NCBI RefSeq assembly: GCF_964340395.1
Contig: NC_135559.1
Location: forward strand, 7,593,759 to 7,657,758
Direction of reading: 5' to 3'
Origin: Glandiceps talaboti
Taxonomy: Eukaryota > Hemichordata > Enteropneusta > Spengelidae
DNA length: 64,000 bases
Below, in pieces: positions 41,401 to 56,400 of this stretch (within the stretch, counting starts at the first letter, position 1; each line of letters starts with the position of its first letter). The notes beneath the pieces were generated by a model. The model was not told the DNA's origin, ran no database searches, and saw only the letters and a list, made by a program, of their open reading frames with translations. The position numbers and the translations under genes were made by a program.

Positions 41401-44400
41401 CTAGATATGATGTTTAGTAGTCCATGTGTCCTGGACTACTGCTAGTTTGGTAGCCTAGATATGTTAGGTAGTCCACATGCACATGTCCCCGACTACCACC
41501 GATTTCAAGTCCTGAAACTAATATTCTGTTCATTCTGTTCTGTTATGGCTTCACAATTACCCAACAAATCTACAATGACTGATATTTGTGCCAGGTTTGG
41601 TTGAAATCGAGTTGTGGTGTCAGAGATAGGGCTGTTCAACAAAAATGGACATAGGTCATTCCTATAGCCCCCCCCCCCCCACAAAAAAAAAACACACCCC
41701 CCCAAAAAAAACAAACAAACCAAAACAACAACAACAACAAACAAACAAACAAACAAAACAAAACCATATATGGTACTGCTTATTATATATGCTTACATAC
41801 AAATTGTAGATTATGGTTTGAATTGAAAACCCAAGTGTTTCCATTGTATATAAAATATGTCTAAATGTTTTCTGAAGTGTAGACTGATCTGATTTTGATT
41901 CTGTAACATTACATGACTATATAGCATACATTACAGTGACTGCAATTCCCACACTTACATCAAAAAATTTCATTTTGACTGTTTGGGCATTTTACAGTTA
42001 CCTAGTATGATTTGGCAGGAACAATTACAGTGACAAATTACAGTAACTTTAATTCAACAATGTGAGATCAGCAGATAACAGTTGTCATATCTGATTTTAC
42101 ACTGGTATAACATCCAAGGTCTGCCTGTAATTACATTAATTCTGATAATCAATAGGTGTGTTTGATTACACTAAAGGCCCATGTCAGATTAGGTTTAAAC
42201 TTTGGGTGAGGTAAGTTGCCAGAACGATACAAAAAGTTAGTCCTAAATAAAGGAATGATCCTATCTACTACTTATGGTTCCCATGATAGGATAACACTAA
42301 TGTAAGAACCTGGGATTGAAACCCTGGCCTTTAAGTTAACCATGGAAACAGTGAGGACAATTTAAGAAGTGTTTTTTTTTTTTTTTTTGCGATCATATGT
42401 AAATGGTTGTCATTACTGTCTAATTCAAGTCTGGTACATTTAACGGGTTGGAGAAATGCTAATAAAAAAACTAGTGAACTTCACCAAGCAGATCTAAACC
42501 AAGTATAACACAGAGATACATGTACGTGTCATTACATTAGCATAAAATGTAAGTACTGCATGCTGTAATAGAGATGTTTACAGGTAATGTTACTACTAGG
42601 GTTTCAGTGAATCCTGGATCTGGAATTACCATAATTTCCATACATGAATATTCATAAGCTGCATTGTGCACAAAGTGGAGATATAAGATTGATATACCGA
42701 GGATTAGTGCCCTCAGTGGTGAATGTTGACTGTATTGGAAAAAAGATATGGAATTACCTAATTTACATATATGAATATTCATAAGTGCTGCATTGTGGTA
42801 TTAAGATTGAAAGACTGAGTATTAGTGCCCTCAGTGGTGAATTAACTGGCAGCATAAGCATAAGTTAGTTACACATATGAATATTCATAATTGTTGCAGA
42901 GTGCACTATACTAGGTGTGGAAGGAACATTGACAGATTAAGACTGTTAGCGCCCTCAGTGGCAAATTACCTGGAAACATTGTAGGTATTTGTATTGGAAT
43001 GCTGCATCAGAGGTGACAGAATGAAGTGAGACTTACTGTTACTAGATGGTGGTGGAGGGAAAACAGCAGGAATTGGTGGCTGATTGGCTGATGAAGTGGT
43101 GACTGTTTCAGTAGACAGCGGGACCATGGATGGCCCCACAGCTTCACCAAAGGGGTTGGCAGTATCTTCAACAGAGAAATTACAACCAAGTGAGATTTTG
43201 GCACAACCCCTGCCAGCCACCAGCTATGTGCTGGAATTCTGAATGACCGCTCAACTTACGACCTTTGAACTTTTGGGTACTATACGTAATGGAAATGTTT
43301 CTTGTCTTTCCATGCTTATTACGTGAACAATTTTATGATTCAAATATTTAAAATGATAAATAAACACCTTACACTTTAATTTTCAGAAACAGCCTTTAAG
43401 TTTTTACATTTACATTTCATGCATGTGCGATATCAATGCAAGCATTTGGCACAGTTTTGGTGCCTGTGATAGGGGATCATTAGCCATATTATAAGCATAT
43501 GGAATTGTAATATTTATAAAGGATGGCAGGATTTTTAAACCACTTGAATAGTGGGTCGTTCTGCCCTTACACCAGTGCTAGCGGTAAATTTCGAATCTGG
43601 AGGGAAATTTCGTACAGAGCCGCACTGTAATAACACTGCTGTCATTTCCTATTATGGACTTTTTGCTTCTTTTTATCTAGATCACAGGTGATTTTGAATA
43701 TTTTTTTGCTTTCATTTGCATGTAAAATTATTCACTGACAAAGCAGCTCATGGTGAATTGATAAAAATAATTCTTAAAATTCACATTTTTTAGCATTAAT
43801 ATATTTTCCCAGAAAACAGATAGGTTTTATATTTGTGGCTGTACATGTATTTTGTAAGGGTAGTGAGCAAGTAACATCTTGAAGAGTTTTCTACACTATC
43901 AAATTTGCTTAATTTCTGCTACCAGAGTTCCAAATATTCACAAGAAACATGGGTAATTCCAATAAAAGTCACACATCAACTTCGGTAATGGTAAAACTTG
44001 ATCTTAAGATTGTGAATTTTTATAAGCTTCATTGTCAATGAGGAATTTTACAATCAGCACTAACAGATGTGGGGTTTCCTCTCCATTCTGTACCATCGTC
44101 GCTTGTCTCACTTCAAGGTAGGTCAAGGGTTACAAGAATACGCTTACTGAATTACCATATTGAAATGAGTTCCTTACATGCAAATAAAGAGTGTAACATA
44201 TGTAATGGTATATGCATATGAATAACATATAAGGAATTAATTAGCAAACTGCAAGGATGTGTTATGCATATTCATGAGGGGTTGTATGTGATTGTGATAA
44301 TGAGACCATATAAGGAATTAATTAGCCATATAAGGAATTAATTAGCATACAAATTTCAAGGATGTGTCATGCATATTCATAAGAGGTCATAATGTATGTG

Positions 44401-47400
44401 ACTTTACATGCATGCTAAAGGATTGCACCACTGTACACACTAAATTGGGATGATAGTTATTTTGAAAATGTAGAGTTAATCAGAACTTAAAAAGAAAAAT
44501 ATCTTAATATTCCAAAATGCTGATTTTACCCATCAGTAAATGATATCATATCATGATAAAAGTCACTACCATGTGTACTGGTAGTCTGGATACCAATGTG
44601 GAGGTGTAAATCATAATGATACCGTATAGGAACTAGACTAGAGTACTAGCTACTGAATGTTAGCTTTTTAGGATTTTCCACTGTGTGTACCAGTTCTTCA
44701 CAAATTCAAATAAGGGCCTAAAAGTTTCTCTTCAAATGGAACATGGTCTATGGTGTATCAGTGTGCCCTCTACATCAATTTGACATGCCACTGACACACA
44801 GAAACGTGATGTGACACACCAAAATTTGGTAATCCCCAATCCTAAATTATAGTGCGACTAAATAAGAAAACCCCAATTTCTTCTAGCAAAATTTGTCACT
44901 CATTAGAGGACACACTGGTATGTATAAGTATTTATTACTGGAATATTCTTAATGATATGGCATAGAATACAAGTTGCTATCACAAAACATGATTTCAGAG
45001 CCTTTCTAGCACCACAGCTAATTAGCTTAGAAGTACTGTACATGTAAATATTCGTCACATGTCTGTGATAACCTTTTGAAACACTTTGAAATCACAGTTT
45101 ATCAACACAGCTAATTTACTTCCACTGGTTAAAGTTTATCAACACAACACAATAATTTACTTCTACAGGGTAAACAAGTTCAATAGATAGCTTACTTATT
45201 GTAATTCTTTGCTATAACAGTCAAATAACATATGAACACTAAAATTTGGTGTGAAAAAGTTGTCTGACAGAGTTGTAGAAAATGTTGGTCCAGACATAAA
45301 GAATAATCCTATTCATAGGATAGTATTAGTAGTAAATCCAAGACCATGAGATTCCAACATTGGGGTTTAAACAAAACAATGACTCCACTATGGTCCAGCA
45401 TATCAGAAGCTAGTTATTGAATTGGGCTGATCAATAAAATTTTAAGAAATTGTGACATTTTACTGTCCTTCATGTTGTAAGACACCACTAGGGGAAGGAC
45501 GGACCACCACTCAAAACACTACACAATTTGCAAATCTATTTCAGGGGACCAAGTATATCCATTCACTTATTAGAGGATCTGATGCTGAATGATGAATCTG
45601 ATACTAACTAAATCCAATTCATATTCGAAAAGTATGTGAGTCAATCTTTTAACTGAATCTGAATCTAACTCAACATTTGTATTCAAATCTGCTGGTCAAA
45701 CGTAGTGTACTAATTTTGGTATGAGTTTTGCAAGAATACACAGATCACTGATGCAGGGTTGTTTATGAAGGCTAAATAATATAATGAACTCTGGCAATTT
45801 GCCACTGTCATAACCTCTGTGTGACCAACATCTAAGGTTGCTGGTGGCATGCAAAAAACACTATTAAAACCAACCAAGAATTTTAAATCTCTAGTAATGT
45901 CAGCTCGCTTTGGAAGCTAATATATAATATGTATATCTTTGTTCTTGAAAGAGGTATGGTGGCAGTCATGAACACATGAGTGCATTCAGGATAAAATTAT
46001 TTGCAATCCTTTAGCTAGACTGTCCACAGCGCTGGATGTGTGACTGCACGAGCTCTCATATACATGTATGTGAGTTATCGCAGTTACAGATCAGTGCTGT
46101 GGACAGGCTAGTTAACGGATCACAAACGGTTTTATCCTGACCTTCCCCAAATTTATTCCACATACCTAACAACCTGGCATACTAATCCAGGGTCAAACAA
46201 AGGTCACAACAGTTCACTAATCTCTGCACTTAATGGTACAAGCTAAGGAATGTGATTATAACACATGCATGTATTGCAAAACAAATTACAGATATGCTGA
46301 AACAAAAAGTTTACAAGAGAATGTAAAGATCTCTTTGCTCTTTGCAAAAGGTAATACAAGTACTTACCTTGGAGATAAAATTGAATAAAAACATTTACCA
46401 GGAAGAGATTAAATATTATCATTTAAATTCATATTTTTTTTTTATCTGGGAAGAGATATTGTGTAGTTTATTGTTTTCTTTCTCAAATGAGATGTAATGG
46501 CCTATGGTTCATATGAAGCAAGATATCTCCATTTTTAACTTTTTACAACAATTAGCTAAACACTTGGATATATCCTTACAAATGGTTTGTACGACTGGGA
46601 GCAGCTTTTTTGGATCAAAGTTTCTAAATATACTCATTCACAAAAATACTTTGCAGTTAACTCTTCAAAGTTTTTTTCACCATTTTTGAGTTGGAATTTT
46701 GTTCATTTACAGGATTATAATTGTTAAAATGGCCACATCTGAGAAATAATTAGTTTTTCCTAAATATTGATTTATCTGTAGGTCAAAAGTACTGAAACCT
46801 ATATCTGCAGGTTCTACCGGAACCCCCCTCCGGTTACCCAGGTTCTGAAACCTTAGTGAAAATTCAGACCATGATGGCCGTGACACGAACACCTTCAGAT
46901 ATGACAAAATAGTTGGGTGCTGATGTTCTTGTTTATCAACTTATTTTATTGACTTACTTGCTCCTGAAAAGCCAGTTGGAGGACCAGCTGCTGGCTTAGC
47001 TGCCTGCTGATCAAATGCTGAGCTAAAGTCTGCAAAACCGCCACCTGTGAATTCAAATGATGAAATTATCTCTAGATCATGTTATTTCTATGTGGGGCTA
47101 AAACCTCAAGGGAATGAATACCTGTTGTTATTCTACACACCTAACATTGGTGGCGCTCTACAGCACGTACACAATTGTCTTCGAAACTGTCTCAATAAAT
47201 TTGTCAGAAATCAGAAATCTATCCAAATTTTACGAGCTATCACCCTCTGTTACTGGGCTTCCTTCAAATTATGGTAGAAGGTATGGAAATCTATCCAAGT
47301 TTTTCCAGATTTCTTCTCTGACACAAGCATTAATGTTTGGGTTTGCTATAAATGAAAGAAGCTCACCATAACATAAACTAAATTTGTTGTAAACGAGGAA

Positions 47401-50400
47401 AGAAAACTGACATGTTTAGGAATTGAACCCACGTCCCCTTAGTTAGAGTTCTCTAACCAGCTGAGCTAACATGTCAACTGGTAGATACCATGAATTGAAC
47501 CCACATCCCCTAAACACTAGTCAGAGTGCTCTAACCAGCTGAGCTAACGTGACAACTGGTAGATACCGTGAATTGTTCCTGATGTTTCTTCGAGGCAGTA
47601 GTAAAACAAGATCTCTATTAATTTTTACCTTGTTGTTGTCCAGACCCAAAAGGATCAAAATGACCTTGTTGTTGCTGCGGCTGTTGTTGTTGTTGCTGTT
47701 GTTGTTGATGATGTTGTTGTTGTTGTTGTTGGGCAGTTCCAAAAGCAGCAAAATTACTTGTTGCTTGTTGCTGTTGTGGTGGTGGCTGTTGTTGTTGCAC
47801 TCCAAAGGCAGACGTCCCAAAGGGGTCGCCTCCTAACTCTCCTAAGAGGTCCACTGATGGCTTTGGAGGCTGTACTGGCTGTGGTTGTTGTTGTTGTTGT
47901 TGGTGGTGTTGGAACTGAGGTGGAGTGGGTAGTGGTGCTGCTGTCTTTATTTGTGGAGGTGACTGTTGACAAAATCACAAATAATTAACTATTATCAAAA
48001 TGTTGATGCTGTTAGTCTTAGTCTCCTAAACGCCCAGTTTGAGTACAATCAAAAGAGGCACACGCTGAGTTTATTCAAAGTAGTCTCATCGTCATACCCA
48101 CTCCCTCTTTAACGGCACCATCCAAGACACACCATCATGGAAGAAGTAACAGTTCTGGTTTGCAAGAATGAGTAGTCTACTTACTAAACCACACTTAACC
48201 ATCACTTGCAAGTGAATGAACTCAAACCTGGTATTATGATATAACTTATCAAGGAATCTAGTCCCTACCATGCAATCAACTGTTCTACCAACACCAGAAG
48301 ACAATTGTAATGTCATAGAAGGCATGCATCGACACTAATATTATACTAGAATAGTTAAATCAACATTTTATGTAAGTCAGTCCTTGAAATTAACTTTTTT
48401 TTCTTCGGTAGTCCTAGTGGGCTACCAATTTCAGAAATGGTACCCCAACAATGGTAACCGATAGCCCTATATTCCTGAGCTGAAAACAGAGTTCCTCTAT
48501 TGGAAATATATGTGTCATTAAAATACTTTTATGTCCGTAAATCTTTCATCCTTTATTGCATAATCAGTGGTAGCCTGAGTGAGCTACCAGTGGCAAATTA
48601 TGGTAGCCCCATGACAGGAATTGGTAGTCTGTGGAGATGGCACTACTGTTAATTTTGAGTCATGTTCAGAGTGAAAAGCTTATAATCTCAGCTTAAGCCA
48701 CTACAATGTTACTTCCACTCACCTGTGAATGATTCTGTACTTGTATTGGTGCAGGGTCTTTACCCAGAAATGTTTTGAGAGGTTTGGCTTCTGGTACACT
48801 ACTAGCATTTTGCTGCTGTTGTAGTTTTTGTGAAGCGAGAATGGCAGCCTGCTCTGGAGCTATGTACCACCTTTTTCTTTCATATTTCTGTGACATGAAA
48901 TCTTTGACTTTCTGCTCATCTCTTGATTCAGGTTCAGCTTGTGAGCGTGCATCCCATAGACCTAGCCATACATGGCGACAATACTGTAAAAACAAAATAT
49001 ACACATTTGTTTAGAGTTAGACTGGCAGAGCCACTTATTTGTTGCTTTGTTTATCTACAATGAAACATTACAGCAATCTTTTTATGTAATAACAATGTTG
49101 GCTTTTTTATTTACTGATTAAAATCTTACACAAGTTACAGAATTGAATACTGCTTGCTTTCTTAATACATCTATATCGTTCATTTAAATAAATGTAGCCA
49201 TTTGTTTTATATTTCGTTGTTCTGAGCGTGAGCACCTCCTTTCTACAAATACCATAGGAGTTCATGTTCAAATCTTGCGCTTAAGCATAGCCAATCAAAA
49301 TTTGTCTTGCAGTTGATGCCAAAACTGAAGATGAAAACAAGCAGACCCACCTAAAAATTAATAATAATATCACTGTCTATATGCTCAGTGCTCAAGCTGT
49401 TTGAACAGAGCATTTTGAAGTACTGCACCCATAAGTTTTTGATATAAGACACCTTTTCATTGGTTGAGTGGGTTACTCAATATGCAGGATTTGAATGAGA
49501 ACCGTAGTGGAATAAAGAAGTTTCAATAAATTAATGATGTCTGGTCTTTCCTGTTCTTAAGTTGTTAAAATGTCTTACATGTAACATTACAGAAAATTTT
49601 TATACACCACTTCCTGTTTTTAGGTCAAAGGTCACAAGGGGAGTGTCAACCCCCTAGCCTGTATTTTGACTCTGACAATTTACATCTCTAGAGTTTGGGC
49701 ACTTCTTGACATTAATCGTTACATAAAATGGTCTCATTACATTTCATTTTTATGGGGTGGGGGTACTTTGGTCTCAGTGCAGATTTTCCATGAAGGTTTG
49801 AATTCTTGTACATATCCTGGAATTAATCAATACTACAGGATATATGGACAGACTTCTGGAATGTGTTTGAAATGTGTATGGTTCAATGTTCCTATCCCTA
49901 TGACCTTGTTAAGGAAAAGCGCACTTCCAGGGAATATTTAGTTAGAACAAACTGCCATGGTTTACTAGTATGCCTTTACACACAAGTTACATAATACAGT
50001 ACAATAGCTTTGACCTTGTTAGCACAATTCCAGTTGATGCAATGGTTAAATATCGGATCAACATACACCATTGTCACTATTGTCAGCTGTACATGTTTAA
50101 AGAATTCAATAGTCTCATCTCATGAATTCATGATCAGTGATCTAGGAGGTTTTAAACAATGCATGTATTCAATTTACAATGTGACACAGTTTGATAGTCA
50201 CCAGTAAATTACTGTGTACAAGTACAAAATCGGTTTGAATCTTCAACTATTTTCACACTTCAATGGGCTGTTTCATAATTTATTACCAGATGTGGTCAGA
50301 TTCAAGGAGTTAATGACAATGGCTATTTATGGAATGAGGATGGGCATTTATGGAAATTTGACTTTGGACATTAGCGTTGACCTTGTTAGCACAATCTCAA

Positions 50401-53400
50401 CTGATGCAATGGCTTAAATATCAATCACATACACCATTGTCGGGACATCAATTCTAAAAACATGAATGTCAAAAGTCAAAATTCTATGAAGTCAATTCTA
50501 GATGAATATAAATGAGAGTGTGCTAATTTAATAAATTATTATTTAATTAAATTATGATTATGACGTCATACTACATTTTTTATTATATGATTCAACAATG
50601 TTATCATTTTCAAAACTATTGTTAGAGCATTTATCTTTTTCTGTACTATCTGATTATTAGCAAGTATTTTGGAGCATTTTCCGCACGAGATAAAATTACC
50701 TAAAATTCATATTTCTATTCTTTACAGCGATGTTATGTACACATTTATTATACAACAGAAATGATAAATTATCAAAGGGACATAAGCTAATTAATTCATA
50801 TATTGTGGGGGTGTTTGTTTTTTGCTGTGTATCAAAACGTACTTGCAATATTCTACTTTAACCATCACTCTAAATACCCAAGCCTGGTATTCAGGTAGAT
50901 GTGAATGATTCCAATAATTTAGTATAGATACACTAAAATGCTGACACAAATCCAGAATATGTTATCAACTGTGCTAACAACACAAGGTTTGTTTTTATTT
51001 AATGTCATTGTAGGCATGCATTGACATAGTCTAGTTCATATACAGTATCATTACAATTTACACCCCCACTCACACAGTCTAGTTCCTATACAGTATCGTT
51101 ACAATTTACACCTCCACTCACATTGGCATCCAGACATTGACATGACCACTACACAAGTAAAGAACAGTTCAATCAAGGTTTGTTCATAGTTTAGTATTTT
51201 CACCTATATATCATTATGGAAGCTTATAAATGGCATTTCAGCATCCTTTATCAAACTGCACACAGATTATACACAGATTACACAATGTATATATGTAGTT
51301 AAAGTGGAGATATGATAACAAGTAATGTACATAGCATATGTTACATAACGTTCCTGTGATTACTTGCACCAGTGCTCATGCATAGTGGTATTTACAATGT
51401 ACACTGCAGTGCAATACTGAACACATTATTGTATACAGGTACGCAAAAGATATGCAAATGAGCACATGATAATTTCTAATACAGGAAAACACAGTATGAT
51501 TTTGACACAATTTTGTTGTTTTGGATAAATGTTATAATAAAAGACACGCCAGCACCACTGTGGGTACATGTATACATATACTCAGGGGTATTTGCTTGCA
51601 CTTTCATGAACATAGGACTGTCTGCAGAGAATTCTGCAAACACACATACAATTACAAAAGCTACACTACGCTACGCTACATTTGCACTCATGCATCATGG
51701 GGTTCTGTCATAATACTGATAAAAATATATGAATGATGTTTAGAGAACCCCCTGTATTTCAATAAACTGTAGACACATCCATACAATGAAAATCCCTAGC
51801 GTTATCATCTGTACAGATGCCAAGATTAAGTTAACAAAAGGTACTATTATTCAATTTACAAGTGACAGAGAGGATCATAATCATCATTCACATACACACT
51901 CACACATAATAGACATATTACAGAGGAAAATAATGAATTCTCAGTCATACTGCAGTGTAGCAGCCAGCCTTTTGAAAGAGTGGGACATAGTGTCCCAAGA
52001 CTTTCATTTTTCTGGGTCATCATAAATTTTTTTGGGACATTATAAAAAAAGCGTCAATGGCGTTGTAGCACAACTGTACAGTTTTTAAAAAATATTTACC
52101 CACATGCTGATCCATGCTAGATATTTGCTGAATGATTATGCAGTTGCCTATCCAACCCTGTTGTTATCTATGCAATACAGGCGATCATTTGGCTGTTGCT
52201 ACAATCTATAGCCATGATCATGTTGCTAAACATATTTGCATACAATTTTAGTGTGGGTCATCTATGACCCATCACTTCCAAAACTGTGGGTCAGGTCAAA
52301 AAAATGTGTGTCAAATGACCCAAATACCCCCTCTGGCTGCAACACTGCTACTGATGCATGTATCAAATAAAAATCCGTCTTTTGACATAAATATGGATAG
52401 TCAATACATGTATTCTTAAATTATTGATAAAATTTCGAAATGATTCACCCTTTTGTTAATTGATGACAAAGAATGAAAGAATCAACATGATATATTTCGA
52501 TTTTTTTCACGACATATTTAATTCTGCCAAGTGAGGTAGCGAGTATGAGTACATAAGCAGACCAATGGCTGAACCTTTCAGACTATCAGATTTACTAATA
52601 AATACATATTATATATATATGATGAACAGACAATTTATTGAGGGCAGTCACACAGTCTGCCATTGATTAGCACTGTCCAATTCTAACAATATTTAACTTA
52701 CAAATAACACAAATACTAATAACTCATTTAACACATAATAGTATATTTTATAATTAATTTTATAAAAGATTATTGCTTTGGTTACATGTATTTCTATATT
52801 TTTTCATTCATTTATTTATCTATTTTTATTATTATTATATGACTACTTTTATTAAATTTAACTTTTTATTATTATTTTTATTTCTTAATGTATACTTTAA
52901 ATTTCTTTTATTTTACTTAATTTTGTGCTTTATAACCTTTAGTATTTCCTCTTGGAATTATTATGTGTTCAAATAAATTATTAAGACCAATACATGTACA
53001 TTATACACGCAATGATGTAATTTAAATAAGCCAATATTTGCTTAATAGTAGTTACATGTGTGTATCAAGGAAAGTCATATCCCTGCATTCATTATTGAAT
53101 AGATGGAAACACACTATTCAAAACCTGGGACAAGAAATGAATGAATTGGCATACATGTATATGTACACTGCAGGAAGACCATGGAAGTAAGACCACGGAA
53201 ATCATTTGGGCATAAATGTATATTGCAGGAAGACCATGAGAATAAAACATGGAAAGTATTGGCATATATGTATATTGTAGGATGACATGGAAGTAAAACT
53301 ATGGAAACACTGGGCAAACAGTTACATTGCAGAATGACAACGAGAGTAAAACATGGAAAACACTGGCATACACATACATTGTGTACATTGCAGGAAGAAT

Positions 53401-56400
53401 ACGAAAGTAAAAACATGGAAAAAATATTGGTATACACGTACATTGCAATTTGCATGATGCCTTGGGAGTAAACCCATGGAAAACACTGGGCATACACGCA
53501 CACTGCAGGAAGGTAAAACATGGAAAATATTGGCCAATGGTATACTTATATAATTGTATACGTAAATGCAGGATGAGATGGAAGTGAAACCATGGAAAAT
53601 ATTGGCATTCATGTACATTGTAGGATGACATATGTCAGTGTCATACATTCCATATGTAAAAGATATACTGTACCTCATTTCCTTTCTGTTGCAGGAACTC
53701 CATTTCCTGTGGTGTATAACTGGCCATGGAAATAGACTTCACTCTGTGTGGTGGATTAAGTCCACGTCTGCAAAGTATACAACAAAATAATATGAGTGTC
53801 TCCTTTGAAACTCTATAGATGTACTTCACATATAGACTGCTGTACTAGTATACATATGTGTGTATATGTGTGTGTCTGTCTGTGTGTCTGTGTGTATGTA
53901 TGTATGTATGTATGTATGTATGTATGTATGTATGTATGTATGTATGTATGTATGTATGTATGTATGTATGAATGTATGCCAGTAAAGAGAATGTTCGAAT
54001 TAAATGTTTGAATTATGAGAAGTAAACATTGCTAAATCTTAAAGGTGAATGCTACTCCAAGAATAAAGGCATTTTCATAAACTATGAGTTCTGGAGAGTC
54101 ATTTCATGATTTTACACCAACCCTAAAATTACTTGCGATTTCACGGGGACATCAAATTCATCATGAATATTCATGAGAATAGATTTACATCGAAGGGAAT
54201 AAGCACTCAGGAGTCATGAATATTCATTGTGCAACAATGAAGATATCATTTCTGCTGACTCCCCATCATGCAATGGCCAACAGGAAGGATACCCTATAAT
54301 GGCACATGATCAACTTGAACTTGAAGTCTGTCTGAAATTACAAGTAATTATGCTCAAGAATCCAAATCAATCAAAAAGAAGAGACTGAATAATAGGTTTC
54401 AGGATTACCTTATAGTGTCAATGCTGGTACAATATAATTACATGGTCCACAAATATTCAGTTGCTATTCAGTCTGTTGGAGGGTATCATAGATTTTTTTT
54501 TTTTTTTACAGGGTTGTATAAGGATAATCTTTACTGAAAAGCTTTAATATTACAACATGTTTGAATTAAGCATCCTAGTGTACTGAGCCTTGCATATTAC
54601 AACATCTTTAAATGAAGTGTTCCAATTCATTGAATCTTACACACTTCACAAGTCTTTTGGATAAAGTATCCAGAAGAGAGTGCCCTCTAAGCCAATGTGA
54701 TGTACCACTAATACACACAATTTCTAATGACACACCAAAATTTGGTGTTCCCTATCTCTTACTATGCGGTGACTCACAACAAATTCCAGTTTTTTATCAT
54801 TTTTACTCACAACAACCAAATTTGGCTATCACTAGAGGGCATACAGATCCCAATGCACTGAATCTAAATACAACACTTTCAAATAACGCCTCCTACTTCA
54901 GTAACTCATACACATTTTTATTTGATACCCTACAAACTTAAATCAATTCACAATCAGCATGATCATGATATGTGATGTTTGTTGATAATGTGCTCGGTTA
55001 ATACACAAATGTTTTCTGTTTTGAGTTGCCATAGTACCTCACTTCTATGATGTGTATTTGTCCTGGACTTGGTATGGATGCTACTTGCAAGTAACGAAGA
55101 TGGTTTGATATGCTCATTTATGAAATACACACATGAGTTGTATCACATGCTACCCCCCCCCCCCCCATACACACATCTCACCTCAAACTATTCATCTGTC
55201 ACATAAAATCAACAATGGACAACTATTTACTGGTACATTTATTAACTTCATGTCATCATCTGTTTCCATTATTCACTCTGTCAGTTATTGATGTCATCAA
55301 CATTACAGTATATCTCCTCTCTGGAGCTAGGACCAGAGAACACCTTGTATACATGTAGATATGCTAAATATTGACATCATTTTTGTACAGTTTAAAATAA
55401 TCTTGTGTGAAAATTGGGGTTCCTTACATCCCACAGTCGTGAGGATCTGATATATCTACAAATGTATGTCTGTCTGTTTGTTTGTCTGTCTCTTGATCTG
55501 TCTGTCTGTCTCTTGATCTGTTTGTCTCTTGATCTGTCTGTCTGTCTCTTGATCTGTTTGTCTCTTGATCTGTCTGTCTGTCTCTTGATCTGTTTGTCTC
55601 TTGATCTGTCTCTGTTGATCTGTCTGTCTGTATGTCTCTGTTGATCTGTCTGTTTGTCTGTCTCCGTCATCATTATCTCAAAAACTTATGTCTGCTGAAT
55701 AGTCAATTTACATCAAACTCATGATACATAATTATTTATGATCAAGTATTTTTTATCTGGTCTGGGAACACTAATATTAACAGGTGGCTGAAATTTGGTA
55801 ATATTGGCACAGTTTCCAATATGTTGTACCATAAAGTTGGTGGAAAACCATGGTGAAATTACTGGGGAACTCTGGCAGATTTACCTACTTACCAACCTTA
55901 ACAAAAATGAACACAATATTTGCTGGTGATGATTGACACTAATGAAATGCCCTTCAGTTTACATCTGGTTAGTATGTATAAGCTTGAACTCCATAATCAG
56001 TTAGGGGTGCTTTTACAATATTTACAGATATACATTGTATGTACACAAACGAACAAATATCATAGGCACTGCCCATTCATTGAAATACAAATTGTAACAC
56101 AGACTGAAGGCTTGCAGTGTGCCCTCCAATGATAGGCAAATTTTGTTGTTGTGAGTGAAAATGAGAACTCATTTCTTGTGAGTCACCACATAGTAAGAGA
56201 TAGGGGAACATCAAATTTTGGTGTGTTACTAGAAATTGTGTGTGTCAGATGCATGTCAAATTGGCCTCATGCTGAGGAGGAAATTTTGAACCAATCAATC
56301 ACACAAAAAATGAGTACAGAGAAAACATTGAAAAATACACAATACTTATATGATGAATGGCCATTTGTAAACATATGGGTTTTGTCCTCATAATAACAAT

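Noticed and set aside
47404-47575. Functional tRNA genes
   Set aside because: A and B boxes are present but no acceptor stem or proper anticodon loop can be paired.
53114-53678. Overlapping minus-strand Cys/Phe-rich frames
   Set aside because: They follow the 54-bp minisatellite and change frame with its indels.
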